Below the pieces are notes generated by a model. That model was not told where the DNA came from. It made no database searches and worked only from the letters and a program-made list of their open reading frames with translations. A stretch of DNA of 64,000 nucleotides. It comes from Gluconacetobacter sacchari (GTDB taxonomy: Bacteria > Pseudomonadota > Alphaproteobacteria > Acetobacterales > Acetobacteraceae). Shown in pieces: positions 17,567-27,372 of the stretch. Both the position numbers and the translations under genes were made by a program. How positions within the stretch are numbered: the first letter of the stretch is position 1; every line of letters starts with the position of its first letter. The stretch is taken from positions 310,001 to 374,000 of the forward strand of contig NZ_JABEQJ010000001.1 in assembly GCF_014174255.1 (NCBI RefSeq), given 5' to 3'.

Positions 17567-18487
17567 TCAGCCCAGTTCGCTCTGGATCTGGCGGGCGACG
17601 CGGACGATGGTCTCACGCAGCCAGCGATGCACCGGATCGGTGTCGCGCCTGGGGTGCCAGGCCTGGAAGGCGACGACCCGTGGCAGGGGAAACGGATAGT
17701 CGAAGACCGCCAGACCGCGCTCGGCTAGCGGCACGCGGTAGAGGGCCATGTCGGGCAGGGTCACGATGAGGTCCGTATCGCGCATGCTGTCGATCATCGC
17801 CTTGTATTGCGGGACGACCAGCACGACGCGGCGGGACAGGCCATACTGGTCGCGCAGGATGCGGTCGATCGGGCCGTGGGCGCGGCCCCGGCGCGAGATG
17901 CTGATATGGTCGTAGTGGGTCAGGGTCTCGGGCGTGATGCCCTCGGCGAAGATCGGGTGGTCCTTCCGTACCAGCGCCTTCATGACATGGTGGAGAATGG
18001 TCTGGCGCCGGATTTCCGGCTTCAGCATGTCGGTCGCGCCGATATACAGGTCGATCGCGTCGTCGCGCAGGGCCTGGTTGGCCGCGTCATCGATCTCGGG
18101 CGCGAAGACCAGTTCGCAGTTCGGGCAATCCTGCCGCAATGCGCGCATCAGCGGCAGCGCCAGCGGGCCGATGACGACATCGTTCGCACGGATGACGAAT
18201 TTGGGCGCCATGTTATGCAGGGCGGCCAGGACCTGGGTTTCGATCAGCCCGTCGGCGGCGCGCACCACGTCCTGCACGCGATCGCGGATGCCCTGCGCGA
18301 AGGCGGAGGCGATCAGATGCCGGCCCGAGGGGACCAGGATCGGGTCGCCGAACACGGTACGCAGTTTGGCCAGGTGGCGGCTCATCGCCGGCTCGCTGAT
18401 ATGCATGCGCCGCGCCGCGACGGATACGCTCTGTTCTTCAATCAGCACCTGCAAGAAGCGCAACAGGTCGAGATCGTATCCACGCAT
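17567..18487 (-). CDS. LysR-family transcriptional regulator of the adjacent efflux operon
   Basis: The 306-aa protein has an N-terminal winged helix (DLLRFLQVLIEEQSVSVAAR, MHISEPAMSRHLAKLR) and a LysR effector domain (VIRANDVVIGPLALPLMRAL onward). It is of the NodD/NahR-like LysR branch by its MRGYDLDLLRFLQVL start. It is divergent from the MFS-HlyD-OMF operon with 118 nt between the starts, where CGGAA-N4-TTCCG (18525-18538) is a weak dyad. Control of that operon is inferred from the divergence. Its 3' end is intact although it touches the IS3 remnant. Confidence 0.88.
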   Translation of the reverse strand: MRGYDLDLLRFLQVLIEEQSVSVAARRMHISEPAMSRHLAKLRTVFGDPILVPSGRHLIASAFAQGIRDRVQDVVRAADGLIETQVLAALHNMAPKFVIRANDVVIGPLALPLMRALRQDCPNCELVFAPEIDDAANQALRDDAIDLYIGATDMLKPEIRRQTILHHVMKALVRKDHPIFAEGITPETLTHYDHISISRRGRAHGPIDRILRDQYGLSRRVVLVVPQYKAMIDSMRDTDLIVTLPDMALYRVPLAERGLAVFDYPFPLPRVVAFQAWHPRRDTDPVHRWLRETIVRVARQIQSELG

Positions 18488-18605
18488 CCGGGCAATTTAT
18501 CTTTTCATGAAGGGGAAAGGCCAGCGGAAACGGTTCCGGAAAGTGAAATCCTGACATAATCGGAATGGAGGTTTTCCGCGATTCGGTTTCGATGATGATC
18601 GCGCC

Positions 18606-20249
18606 ATGAAGTCCGACCCGCATGCTCCACGCGGCGGCGCGGCGGCGCCGGTGATCCATGCCGCGCCGCCCGTGCCGTCCTATATCCCGCCTTTCGGGTT
18701 ACGCACGATCATCGGTTGCCTGGGCATGTTGCTGGCCGTGCATGTTGCGGGATTCAACGAGCATGTCACGGAAATCGGCCTGTCCGACATTCGTGGCGCC
18801 ATGCATGTCGGCCACGACGAAGGCACGTGGTTCACCACGATCTACGAGGCGTTCAACATCGCGTCCATGGCGTTCACGCCATGGTTCTACATGACGTTTT
18901 CGATCTATCGTTTCTCGATCTTCGTCACCGCGACGATGGCGCTGCTGGCCGTTCCGGCCCCCTTCATGCCCGACATCACCTCGCTCTGCGTGCTGCGGGC
19001 GTTCCAGGGGCTGACGGCCGGATGCCTGCCGCCGGTGCTGATGACCGTGATGCTGAAATATCTGCCGGCGGAAATCCGCGTGTTCGGCATCGGCGGCTAT
19101 GCCATGAGCGCCACCTTCGGCCCCAATCTGGGCCTGCCGCTGGAGGCGTTCTGGTTCGAGCATGTCGGCTGGCACTGGCTGTATTGGGAGATCATTCCCC
19201 TGGCCGCCCTGTCGGTCGCCATGCTGGCCTACGGCCTGCCGCGCGACCCGATGCGTCTGGAACGGTTCGAGACGTTCAACTGGTTCGGGCTGCTGGTCGG
19301 GCTGCCGGCCATCTGTTCGCTGGTGATCGTGCTGTACCAGGGCGACCGGCTGGACTGGTTCCGCTCGCCGGTCATCACGCATCTTGCCTTCTGGGGCGGG
19401 GCCGCGTTCGTCGTCTTCCTGATCAACGAATCCTTTCATCCGAGCCCGTATTTCAAGATTCATTACTGGCTGTCGCGCAACATCCAGGCGTCGCTGCTGT
19501 CGCTGGTCGGCATTCTGGCGATCTGCGGCCTGATGGCCGAACTGCCGGCGACCTATCTGGAGGCGGTGCGCGGTTACCGGCCGATCCAGACCGCGCCGAT
19601 CTCGCTGGTCGTGGCGCTGCCGCAGTTGATCATGCTTCCGCTGATCGCGGCCCTCTGCAACAGCCGCCGCGTAGATTGCCGCTATGTGCTGGCCGGCGGG
19701 ATGCTGTGCCTGGCGGCGGCGGCCTGGTGCGGCACCTGGCTGACGCCCGACTGGGTGCGCGACAATTTCTATGTCATCCAGATCCTCCAGGTATTCGGCC
19801 AGCCGATGACCGTGATCCCGACCCTGATGCTGGCGACGCTGGCGCTGGGGCCGGCCGACGGGCCGTTCATCTCGGGCATGGTCAACATGCTCAAGGGGCT
19901 GGCCAACGCCGTGGCCTTCGCGCTGTTCGCGGCCCTGACGCGGCGGCGCGAGCAGTATCATTCCACCATGCTGCTCGACCATCACGGCACGCAGGGGCTG
20001 GCGTTGCAGGGGCTCGGCGAGCCGATCGGCCGGCAGCTCGCGGGCACCTCGCCGGATGCGGGGCATGTCGCGCGCAACGCGCTGGACGTCTTTCACACCT
20101 ACATCCGGGAACAGTCGCTCGTCCTCGGGCTGGCGGATATCTATTTCATCCTGATCTGGGTCTGTCTGTTCTACGCCGCGCTGAACGTCATCCTGCCCCG
20201 TCGCGTCTATCCGCCTCGCCCGCCCGCGGCGACGGCTCCCGCCCACTGA
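18606..20249 (+). CDS. DHA2-family MFS multidrug efflux transporter (EmrB-like)
   Basis: The inner-membrane proton-driven pump has 547 aa, the length of 14-helix DHA2 transporters. Many hydrophobic segments are visible (IIGCLGMLLAVHVAG, FSIFVTATMALLAVPAPFM, LAALSVAMLAYGLP, LSLVGILAICGLM). The early motif FNEHVTEIGLSDIRGAMHVG matches the EmrB-type first loop, and LRAFQGLTAGCLPPVLMTV the motif C-like region. With the downstream HlyD adaptor and outer-membrane factor it forms a tripartite exporter. Substrate is unknown. The ATG at 18606 has no strong ribosome site. Confidence 0.9.
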   Translation: MKSDPHAPRGGAAAPVIHAAPPVPSYIPPFGLRTIIGCLGMLLAVHVAGFNEHVTEIGLSDIRGAMHVGHDEGTWFTTIYEAFNIASMAFTPWFYMTFSIYRFSIFVTATMALLAVPAPFMPDITSLCVLRAFQGLTAGCLPPVLMTVMLKYLPAEIRVFGIGGYAMSATFGPNLGLPLEAFWFEHVGWHWLYWEIIPLAALSVAMLAYGLPRDPMRLERFETFNWFGLLVGLPAICSLVIVLYQGDRLDWFRSPVITHLAFWGGAAFVVFLINESFHPSPYFKIHYWLSRNIQASLLSLVGILAICGLMAELPATYLEAVRGYRPIQTAPISLVVALPQLIMLPLIAALCNSRRVDCRYVLAGGMLCLAAAAWCGTWLTPDWVRDNFYVIQILQVFGQPMTVIPTLMLATLALGPADGPFISGMVNMLKGLANAVAFALFAALTRRREQYHSTMLLDHHGTQGLALQGLGEPIGRQLAGTSPDAGHVARNALDVFHTYIREQSLVLGLADIYFILIWVCLFYAALNVILPRRVYPPRPPAATAPAH

Positions 20250-20269
20250 ACCTCGCGGACCCAAATGAA

Positions 20270-21346
20270 ATGATCTACAGGAAACCTCTGCTTTACGCCG
20301 GCAGCGCCGCTGTCGTGCTGGCGGTCGCCGCCTGGGGCGGCAGCCGGCTGGTCCTTGGCAACGGCATCGACCAATATACCAACGACGCCTATGTCACCGC
20401 CGATTTCACCGCCGTCGCGCCCAAGGTGGCCGGGCGCATCGACCGGGTGCTGGCCGAGGATAACGAGGCCGTCCGCGCGGGCGAGGAACTGGCCCATATC
20501 GAGGATGACGACTACCGCGCCGCGCTGGATGTCGCGCGCGGCCGGCTGATGGCGGCCCAGGGCACGGTCCGGAACCTGCAAGCCGAACTGGGGCGGCAGG
20601 AATCGGTGATTGCGGGCGCCCAGGCGGCGGTACGGGCCGACCAGGCCACATGGCAATTCGCGCGCCAGAACATGGCGCGCTATCGCAACCTGTCGTCGGG
20701 CGGCGCGGGCACGGTGGAGCAGAAGGAAGCCACCGAGGCCCGCGAGAAGGAGACCGCGGCCGCCGTGGCGCGGGACGAAGCCGCGACCGACGCCGCGACC
20801 CGGCAGATCGACGTGCTGAAGGCCCAGCTCGCGCGCGCCCAGGGCGAAGTGCTTCAGGCGCAGGGTGACGCGCGGCAGGCGGAGCTGAATCTGTCCTACT
20901 GCACCATCCCGGCGCCGGTGACCGGCATTGTCGGCGAGCGCGGGGTGCGTGTGGGGGCCTATGTGCGTCCCGGCACCGCGATCCTGGCCGTGGTGCCCAC
21001 GCAGGCGGCCTATGTGCTGGCGAACTATCAGGAAACGCAATTGACGCATGTCCAGACCGGGCAGAGCGCGACCGTCTGGATCGATACCTTTCCCGGCCAG
21101 CCGCTGAGGGCGCATGTCGATTCGGTGGCGCCGGCCACCGGCGTCGCCTTCGCGCCGATCCAGCCGGACAACGCGACCGGCAATTTCACCAAGGTCGTGC
21201 AGCGCGTGCCGGTGAAGCTGACCTTCGACCCCGGCCAGCCGTTGGCCGCCAGGGTGCGTGTCGGCCTGTCGGTGGAAGTCAGCATCGATACCGCCTCGCA
21301 TCCCTCGGGACCGCATGCCGGCGACACGCGCTATGTCTGGCGCTGA
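20270..21346 (+). CDS. HlyD-family membrane fusion protein (EmrA-like)
   Basis: This periplasmic adaptor links the MFS pump to the outer-membrane channel. One N-terminal anchor (LLYAGSAAVVLAVAAW) is followed by DQYTNDAYVTADFTAVAPKV and GRIDRVLAEDNEAVRAGEEL, the biotinyl-lipoyl half motif. A long coiled-coil follows at about 95-210, then the second lipoyl half (LSYCTIPAPVTGIVGERGVR) and a beta-barrel domain (YVLANYQETQLTHVQTGQS). It has 358 aa, starting at ATG 20270, 20 nt after the pump gene. Confidence 0.92.
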   Translation: MIYRKPLLYAGSAAVVLAVAAWGGSRLVLGNGIDQYTNDAYVTADFTAVAPKVAGRIDRVLAEDNEAVRAGEELAHIEDDDYRAALDVARGRLMAAQGTVRNLQAELGRQESVIAGAQAAVRADQATWQFARQNMARYRNLSSGGAGTVEQKEATEAREKETAAAVARDEAATDAATRQIDVLKAQLARAQGEVLQAQGDARQAELNLSYCTIPAPVTGIVGERGVRVGAYVRPGTAILAVVPTQAAYVLANYQETQLTHVQTGQSATVWIDTFPGQPLRAHVDSVAPATGVAFAPIQPDNATGNFTKVVQRVPVKLTFDPGQPLAARVRVGLSVEVSIDTASHPSGPHAGDTRYVWR

Positions 21347-21350
21347 AACC

Positions 21351-22892
21351 ATGCCCGGGCAGGCGCGCCGGGCGCTGGCCGGCGCCTGCCTGGCGGCATT
21401 GGCCGCCTGCACGGTCGGGCCCGACTACCATACGCCCGCCATGGACGGCCCGCGCGCCTGGCACCAGAGCGTCGCACCCGCGACCAGCCACCCGGTCGTG
21501 GCCTCGACCGACCCGCAATGGTGGCGGCAATTCGACGACCCGGTGCTGACGGCGCTGGAGCGGGAAGTCGCGGCGGAGAATCTCGACCTTCAGGCCGCGT
21601 CGCTGCGCCTGACGGAGAGTGCGGCCGAGCGCCGGATCGCCAGCGCCGCGCAGTTTCCCCATGCCGAGGCCAATGCGTCCTATGCGCGGGAGCGTGCCAG
21701 CACCAACGGCATTCTCGGCCTGCTGGGCACCCTGGAACGCGAGCAGGCGGGCACCGTCGCCAGCGGCACGCAGGGTTTCGGGCCGACCGCGCTGCCCGGC
21801 AGCGTCGGCAACCCGTCCTTCAACCTGCCGCAATATGGCATGAACGCCTCATGGGAAGTCGACCTGTGGGGCCATGTGCGCCGGCAGGTCGAGGCGGCCA
21901 CGGCGGCGATGCGGGCCAGCGAGGACATGCGCCGCGACGTGCTGGTGTCGCTGATGGCGGAAACCGCGCGGGATTATATCGACCTGCGCGGCGTGCAGGC
22001 CCGGCTGGCCATCCTGGACCATGATATCGCCATCGCGCGCGACAGCGTGCGGCTGACGACCATGCGCTTCGGCCAGGGGGCCGCCACGCGGCTGGACGTG
22101 GCGGATTCGACCGGCCAGTTGCACGGCTTCGAGGCCCTGCGGCCGCCGCTGGAGCGCCAGCAGGTGCATCTGCTCAATGCGCTGAGCTTCCTGGTGGCGC
22201 GCGCGCCGGGGGCCCTGAATGCCCGGCTCGGCAAGCCCGCGCCCGTTCCGCCCGTGCCGGCCGCGCTGCCTGTCGGGCTGCCCTCGCAACTGGCGGAACG
22301 GCGGCCGGACATCCGCATGGCGGAGGAGCGGCTGCATGTCGCGACCGCCAGCATCGGGGTCGCGGTGGCCGATTTCTTCCCGCGCGTCACGCTGTCGGGC
22401 AGCCTCGATATCCAGGCGCTGCAATTCAGCGGGCTGGGGTCCTGGGCCTCGCGCCAGTACGGGTTCGGCCCGACCGCCACCCTGCCGCTGTTCGAAGGCG
22501 GGCGCCTGACCGGGCAGCTTCGTCTGCGCCAGGCCCAGCAGAAGGAGGCCGCCATCATGCTGCGCCGGACCATGCTGAAGGCCTGGCAGGAAATCGACAA
22601 CGCGATGGCCGATCTGGCGACCGCGCAATGCGAACGCGACCGGCTGCGCGAGGCGGTGCGGGAGAACGAGATCGCCGTGGACACCGCGCGGGCGCAATAC
22701 AGGGCCGGCGCGTCGGACTTCCTGACCGTGCTGACCGTGCAGAACCAGCTTCTGGCCGCGCAGGCCCGCTTCGTGGATGCGACCACCGACATCGCGCGTT
22801 CGGTCACGCAGCTCTACCGCGCGCTTGGCGGCGGGTGGGAGAGCACCTACCCTGACGCGACCCCGGCAACCCCGGCGACATCGCACGGCTGA
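21351..22892 (+). CDS. Outer-membrane factor lipoprotein, NodT/TolC-like efflux channel
   Basis: The 513-aa protein begins with a lipoprotein signal (MPGQARRALAGACLAALAAC, lipobox LAAC) followed by TVGPDYHTPAM, the typical start of the NodT/OprM family. Two outer-membrane-efflux repeats follow: WWRQFDDPVLTALEREVAAE with LRLTESAAERRIASAAQFP, and the second with AERRPDIRMAEERLHVATAS and AEARYRAG-like AQYRAGASDFLTVLTVQNQL. It completes the tripartite efflux system. An in-frame ATG at 21333 overlapping the HlyD gene is an alternative start. Confidence 0.92.
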   Translation: MPGQARRALAGACLAALAACTVGPDYHTPAMDGPRAWHQSVAPATSHPVVASTDPQWWRQFDDPVLTALEREVAAENLDLQAASLRLTESAAERRIASAAQFPHAEANASYARERASTNGILGLLGTLEREQAGTVASGTQGFGPTALPGSVGNPSFNLPQYGMNASWEVDLWGHVRRQVEAATAAMRASEDMRRDVLVSLMAETARDYIDLRGVQARLAILDHDIAIARDSVRLTTMRFGQGAATRLDVADSTGQLHGFEALRPPLERQQVHLLNALSFLVARAPGALNARLGKPAPVPPVPAALPVGLPSQLAERRPDIRMAEERLHVATASIGVAVADFFPRVTLSGSLDIQALQFSGLGSWASRQYGFGPTATLPLFEGGRLTGQLRLRQAQQKEAAIMLRRTMLKAWQEIDNAMADLATAQCERDRLREAVRENEIAVDTARAQYRAGASDFLTVLTVQNQLLAAQARFVDATTDIARSVTQLYRALGGGWESTYPDATPATPATSHG

Positions 22893-22909
22893 AGAAGGGC
22901 CATGAACCA

Positions 22910-23656
22910 ATGATCACGATCCGGCGCGCGGGCAGCCTGGGCCAGGTGCGGCAGGGCGACGCGTCTCTGCGCTGCCATTTCGCCTTCGGGCCGTACCAGG
23001 ACCCGCTTCATGTCCATGACGGCCGGCTGCGCGTGGTCAACGCGGTGCATCTGCCGGCCGGCGCGGAGTATGCGCTGGGCCCCGAACGGAATGTCGATAT
23101 CGCCACCTGGGTGGTGGACGGCGCGCTGACGGCGCGCAGCGACCTGTTTGCCGACATGGCCGTCGGGACGAACGGGCTGCATCTGATCCGTACCGCCGAG
23201 GGGTGCCTGTCGATGGGCTGGCGCGCGGAGGCGGGTGGCGCGTCGTTCCTGCAATTCTGGTTCCTGCCCGACGATGAGGGCGGGACCCCGGCGCAGGAGG
23301 CGCGGCCCGCCTTCGCCGGGCTGGAAGATGGCGGCTTTCGCATTCTCGCCTCCGGCTTTCCCGAGGACGATCCGGAGGACGCCGGCACCATTGCCGACGG
23401 CGCGCCGGCCGTGCTGCGCGCCAGTGCCCGCCTGCTGCACGCGGCGATCCCGCGCGGGGAAGGGGCAAGCTACCGGACGGTTGCGGGGCGCGCGCTCTAT
23501 CTGGTGGTGGCGCGCGGCACCGTCACGCTGGACGGCACGGGCCTCGGCCCCGGCGACGGCGCGCGGATCGATGACGAAACGCAATGCGTCGTCATGGCGA
23601 CGGACGACGCCGTGATTCTGCTGGCGGATACCGCGCGGCTGGAGCCCGGCCTCTGA
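22910..23656 (+). CDS. Pirin-family bicupin protein (YhhW-like)
   Basis: Pirins are metal-binding double cupins; some have quercetinase activity and others act as regulators. This 248-aa protein has the conserved HFAFGPYQDPLHVHDGRLRV region (pirin HFSF...y.dp....fg.LRVin), a second block IATWVVDGALTARSDLF where canonical pirins have WEMVTYVLxGxLxHxDS, and QFWFLPDDEGGTP. Several metal-ligand histidines of the standard pirin are therefore missing or replaced (for example VDGALTARSDL lacks the H-x-D-S His). It is 18 nt after the efflux channel and probably part of that operon. Confidence 0.8.
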   Translation: MITIRRAGSLGQVRQGDASLRCHFAFGPYQDPLHVHDGRLRVVNAVHLPAGAEYALGPERNVDIATWVVDGALTARSDLFADMAVGTNGLHLIRTAEGCLSMGWRAEAGGASFLQFWFLPDDEGGTPAQEARPAFAGLEDGGFRILASGFPEDDPEDAGTIADGAPAVLRASARLLHAAIPRGEGASYRTVAGRALYLVVARGTVTLDGTGLGPGDGARIDDETQCVVMATDDAVILLADTARLEPGL

Positions 23657-23781
23657 CTGCCGGCCGGGGAGCGCCACGAGCGTAGCCCGTTCCCTCGCCA
23701 CGCAGACCTTCCCCCCTCCCCGCCCTGAGCGATCTGACGTACGATGCATCAGCGGGAACATACGGAGCGCGGGCAGGTCGG

Positions 23782-26442
23782 ATGCGATGGATCATGCGGA
23801 TAGGCATGGGGCTGCTGGCCTGCGCCCTATCGGGGGCGGCCCGGGCCGACGAACCGGCGGTGCTGCGCGACACGCTGGCCAACGGGCTGCGGGTGGTGAT
23901 CGTGCGCGACGCGCTGGCGCCGATGGTCGCGACCCGGCTGGTCTATCTTGCCGGATCGGCCCAGTCTTCGGCCGATTTTCCCGGCACGGCGCATGCGGTG
24001 GAACATATGATGTTCCGGGGCACGCGAGACCTGGACGCGAACCAGCTCTATCGCATCATTCAGGCGACCGGCGGCGTGGCCAATGCCATGACGGGCACCG
24101 ATTACACGCAATATCTGTTCAATATCGCGCCGGCCGACCTGGGGGTGATCCTGCATGTCGAGGCCGACCGGATGCGCGGCATCGCGCTCGACCCCAACCA
24201 GTGGGCGCGGGAACGCGGCGCGATCGAGCAGGAAGTCTCCGCCGACCGGTCCAATACCGGCTATCGGGCGGCGGAGCAGTTCAATGCGGCGCTGTTCGCC
24301 GGCACGCCCTATGCGTGGCGCGGAGTGGGAACGCGGGAATCGTTCGATGCCACCGATATCGAGCGGCTGAGGCAATTTCACGATTCGTGGTATGCGCCGA
24401 ACAATGCCGTGCTGCTGATCGTCGGCGACGTGGCGCCGCGGGCGACGCTGGCAATGGTGCGCGCCGATTTCGCCGATATTCCGCGCCGTGCGCTGCCCCG
24501 GCCGGGGGCGCCGAAAGTGCCGCCGCCGCTTGCGCCGCGCACGTTGAGCGCGCCGACCGATGCCGGCGTCGGCACGGTGACGATCGGCTGGCGGACGCCC
24601 GGCCTGCGCGATCCGGACATGGCAACCCGCCTGATCCTGGCCGATGCCATCAACAACCGGCGCGGCGGACTGGGCCGGCTGTCGGTCGAGGGACGGGGTC
24701 TGGGGGCCTATTTCTCCTATAGTGGGCGGCGTGACTGGGGGCAGGCCATCGCCACCATCCGCTTTCCGCGCGGCGCCGATCCGGCGCGCTATCTGGCCGA
24801 TCTGCAAGCCGTGCTGGCCGATTTTCGCGCGCATGGCGTGCCGCCCGAACTGGTCGAGGCGGCGAAACGCGCCCGCGTGAAACATGCGGCGTTCGACCGC
24901 AACAGCATCCTCGGCCTGACCCAGACCTGGCTGAGTGCGCTGGTCGAACGCGATGTGTCGGACCCGGATGAACTGGTGCGCCAGTGTGCCACCGTGACGC
25001 CCGCCGCCGTCAATGCGCTGATGGCGCGCGAACTGGCGCCGGATCATGCCCTGATCCAGGTCGATCTGCCGGCCGAGCATATCGCGCCGCCGCACGATAG
25101 CGGGTTCGGCGGGGCCGAGAGCTTCGGCGACAGGCCTGTGCCCGATGCCCCGCTGCCGCAATGGGCACAATCGGTGCTGGCACCGCCGCCGACGCCGCAT
25201 TTCGCGCCGCCCGCCGCCGATTGGAGATTGCCCAACGGGCTGCGCCTGATCGTCCGCCCCAATCACCGGACGCACACGATCCTGCTCCGTGCGCGGATTC
25301 ATGAGAATGCCAATATGGAGGAACCCGCGGGGCAGGATGGCGTGGCCCGCCTGACGGCCAGCCTGATGCCGTTCGGCACCGCGGCCCGGGACCGGGTCGC
25401 GACCGAGGCCGCCGCCGATGCGCTGGGCAGCAGCATCGATGTCGGCCCCACATTCGGGCTGGCGGCGCAGACGGCGGATTTCGGCCCGACGCTGGCGCTG
25501 CTGGCCGATACCGAACTGCATCCGGCCTTTCGCGAGGCCGATCTGGCGATCATGCGCGACAAGTTGTCCCAGGCGCAGAAGGGATTCCTGCAAACCCCGG
25601 CCCATGCGTTCGGCCGTGCGGTGCGGGCGGCCATGGTGCCGGCCGGCGACCCGAGCCTGCGCGAGGACACGCCGGAGACGATCGGCCGCCTGACGCGCGA
25701 TGACGTCCTGGCCTATTTCCGGCGGGCCTATCGGCCGGACATGACGGTGATCGAACTCATCGGCGATATCGAACCGCAGGCGGCGCGGACGGCCATCCTG
25801 TCGGCCTTCGGCGGCTGGACGGCCAAGGAGCCGAAACCCGAGGTGATCGAGCCGCCGATCGCCGACCCGCCGGTGGCGCGCGTCCAGATGGATGGGGAGG
25901 GCCGGACCCAGGACCGCATCATCCTGGCACAGGCCGTACCCCTGCGCCGGGGCACGGCGGAGACCGCGCTGTTCGAACTGGGCAACGGGGTGCTCAGCCG
26001 GGGCTTTTCGTCGCGGCTGTACCAGGCGCTGCGGGTACGCACCGGCTATGTCTATGGCGTGAGCAGCATGGCTTCGACCAGCGAGACACGCGGCACGTTT
26101 CTGATCGCGCTCGGCGCCGACCCGGCCAAGGTGCCCCGCGTGGAGGCCGAGATCCTGTCGATTCTCGACGACATGCGCGCCCATCCGGTCGGCGCGGAGG
26201 AACTGGAACGGGTGCGATCCGGGTATCTGCGCACCCTGCCGTTCGCCGGGGCCTCGCTCGACGCGATCGCACTGCGCGATATCGGGCTGGCGACCCACGA
26301 TCTGCCGCTGGACCAGCCCGACCGTGACATCGCCACCGCGAACGCCGCGACCCCGGAACGGATACGCGACCTGTTCGCCAGGATCGTTCACCCGCCGGGG
26401 CTGTCGACCTTCGTCTACGGCCCGGCCCCACCGCAGGACTAA
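23782..26442 (+). CDS. Exported M16-family zinc metallopeptidase, fused two-half form
   Basis: A signal peptide (MRWIMRIGMGLLACALSGAA, cleavage near ARADEP) precedes two M16 halves, 886 aa in all. The N-half carries the inverted zinc motif HAVEHM (HxxEH) at about residues 72-76 and the distal Glu in ERGAIEQEVSADRS. The C-half (from about PNGLRLIVRPNHRTHTILL) lacks HxxEH, as is usual for the non-catalytic partner. Such periplasmic pitrilysin/PqqL-like enzymes degrade peptides. It probably starts a transcript, followed 17 nt later by the MgtC-like gene. Confidence 0.92.
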   Translation: MRWIMRIGMGLLACALSGAARADEPAVLRDTLANGLRVVIVRDALAPMVATRLVYLAGSAQSSADFPGTAHAVEHMMFRGTRDLDANQLYRIIQATGGVANAMTGTDYTQYLFNIAPADLGVILHVEADRMRGIALDPNQWARERGAIEQEVSADRSNTGYRAAEQFNAALFAGTPYAWRGVGTRESFDATDIERLRQFHDSWYAPNNAVLLIVGDVAPRATLAMVRADFADIPRRALPRPGAPKVPPPLAPRTLSAPTDAGVGTVTIGWRTPGLRDPDMATRLILADAINNRRGGLGRLSVEGRGLGAYFSYSGRRDWGQAIATIRFPRGADPARYLADLQAVLADFRAHGVPPELVEAAKRARVKHAAFDRNSILGLTQTWLSALVERDVSDPDELVRQCATVTPAAVNALMARELAPDHALIQVDLPAEHIAPPHDSGFGGAESFGDRPVPDAPLPQWAQSVLAPPPTPHFAPPAADWRLPNGLRLIVRPNHRTHTILLRARIHENANMEEPAGQDGVARLTASLMPFGTAARDRVATEAAADALGSSIDVGPTFGLAAQTADFGPTLALLADTELHPAFREADLAIMRDKLSQAQKGFLQTPAHAFGRAVRAAMVPAGDPSLREDTPETIGRLTRDDVLAYFRRAYRPDMTVIELIGDIEPQAARTAILSAFGGWTAKEPKPEVIEPPIADPPVARVQMDGEGRTQDRIILAQAVPLRRGTAETALFELGNGVLSRGFSSRLYQALRVRTGYVYGVSSMASTSETRGTFLIALGADPAKVPRVEAEILSILDDMRAHPVGAEELERVRSGYLRTLPFAGASLDAIALRDIGLATHDLPLDQPDRDIATANAATPERIRDLFARIVHPPGLSTFVYGPAPPQD

Positions 26443-26459
26443 CGACAAGGACCGATGCG

Positions 26460-27176
26460 ATGCATTTCATCCAGACATTCAACGGGCCGGCTTTTCTCGA
26501 TACGATCGTCAGCTATCTGTCGGCCTTTCTGTTCGGCACGCTGATCGGGGCCGAGCGTCAGTACCGGCAGCGCACGGCGGGGCTGCGGACCAACGTGCTG
26601 GTGGCGGTGGGGGCCGCCGCCTTCGTCGACCTGGCCCAGCGGATCGCGGGCGATGCCGAGGCCGTGCGCGTGATTTCCTACGTGGTCTCGGGCATCGGCT
26701 TTCTGGGGGCCGGCGTGATCATGAAGGACGGCACCAACGTGCAGGGGCTGAACACCGCCGCCACGCTGTGGTGCTCGGCCGCCGTGGGTGCCTGCACCGG
26801 ATGCGACATGGTGGCCGAGGGCGGGTTGCTGACGGTGTTCGTCATTGCCGGCAACACGCTGCTGCGACCGCTGGTCAATGCCATCGACCGCATTCCACTG
26901 CAAGGACGCGGGGTGGAGGCGAGCTATACCGTCAGCCTGCTGACGGACCGCGCGCATGTCGACACGCTGCGCGACCTGCTGGTGGCGCATCTGGAGCAGG
27001 CCCGCTTTCCCGTCGCCGATATCGAACTGGTCGACCGGGGCGCCGACCAGGTGGAAATCGTCGCGACCCTGACCAGCACCACGGTCGACAAGGCCGAGTT
27101 GCAACGCGTCGTCACTCATCTGGCCACCATGCACAGGGTGGCGCATGCGAGCTGGCTGGTCACGCCCGAGGCCTGA
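26460..27176 (+). CDS. MgtC/SapB-family inner-membrane protein
   Basis: The 238-aa protein has the MgtC membrane domain. Its conserved features are GTLIGAERQYRQRTAGLRTN (G-x-E-R-q), SYVVSGIGFLGAGVIMKDG and NTAATLWCSAAVGACTG. After about residue 150 comes a soluble ACT-like domain (VDTLRDLLVAHLEQARFPVA). Family members inhibit F1Fo-ATP synthase or act in low-Mg and acid survival; which applies here is unknown. ACAAGGA precedes the start. Only 17 nt separate it from the protease gene, so no Mg riboswitch leader is possible here. Confidence 0.92.
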   Translation: MHFIQTFNGPAFLDTIVSYLSAFLFGTLIGAERQYRQRTAGLRTNVLVAVGAAAFVDLAQRIAGDAEAVRVISYVVSGIGFLGAGVIMKDGTNVQGLNTAATLWCSAAVGACTGCDMVAEGGLLTVFVIAGNTLLRPLVNAIDRIPLQGRGVEASYTVSLLTDRAHVDTLRDLLVAHLEQARFPVADIELVDRGADQVEIVATLTSTTVDKAELQRVVTHLATMHRVAHASWLVTPEA

Positions 27177-27372
27177 CCCGGCCGCCCGCGCGAATCCGCG
27201 ACCGGCAGGCGTGCTCAAAACGGCAACAGAGTGATGTCTCTTTTATCCTTGAGGTGATTGCCCCGCCTTCGTAATTTCGATTTCGCACCGATCCGGAAGG
27301 CGATCTTTCGTCTTTTGCAGCAAGACCGGCACAGAGCGGGGGCGGGACGGACGAAATGAAAAGGATCGAGGA

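Noticed and set aside
26443-26459. Mg riboswitch leader for the MgtC-like gene
   Set aside because: Only 17 nt separate it from the upstream protease gene; there is no room for a leader.
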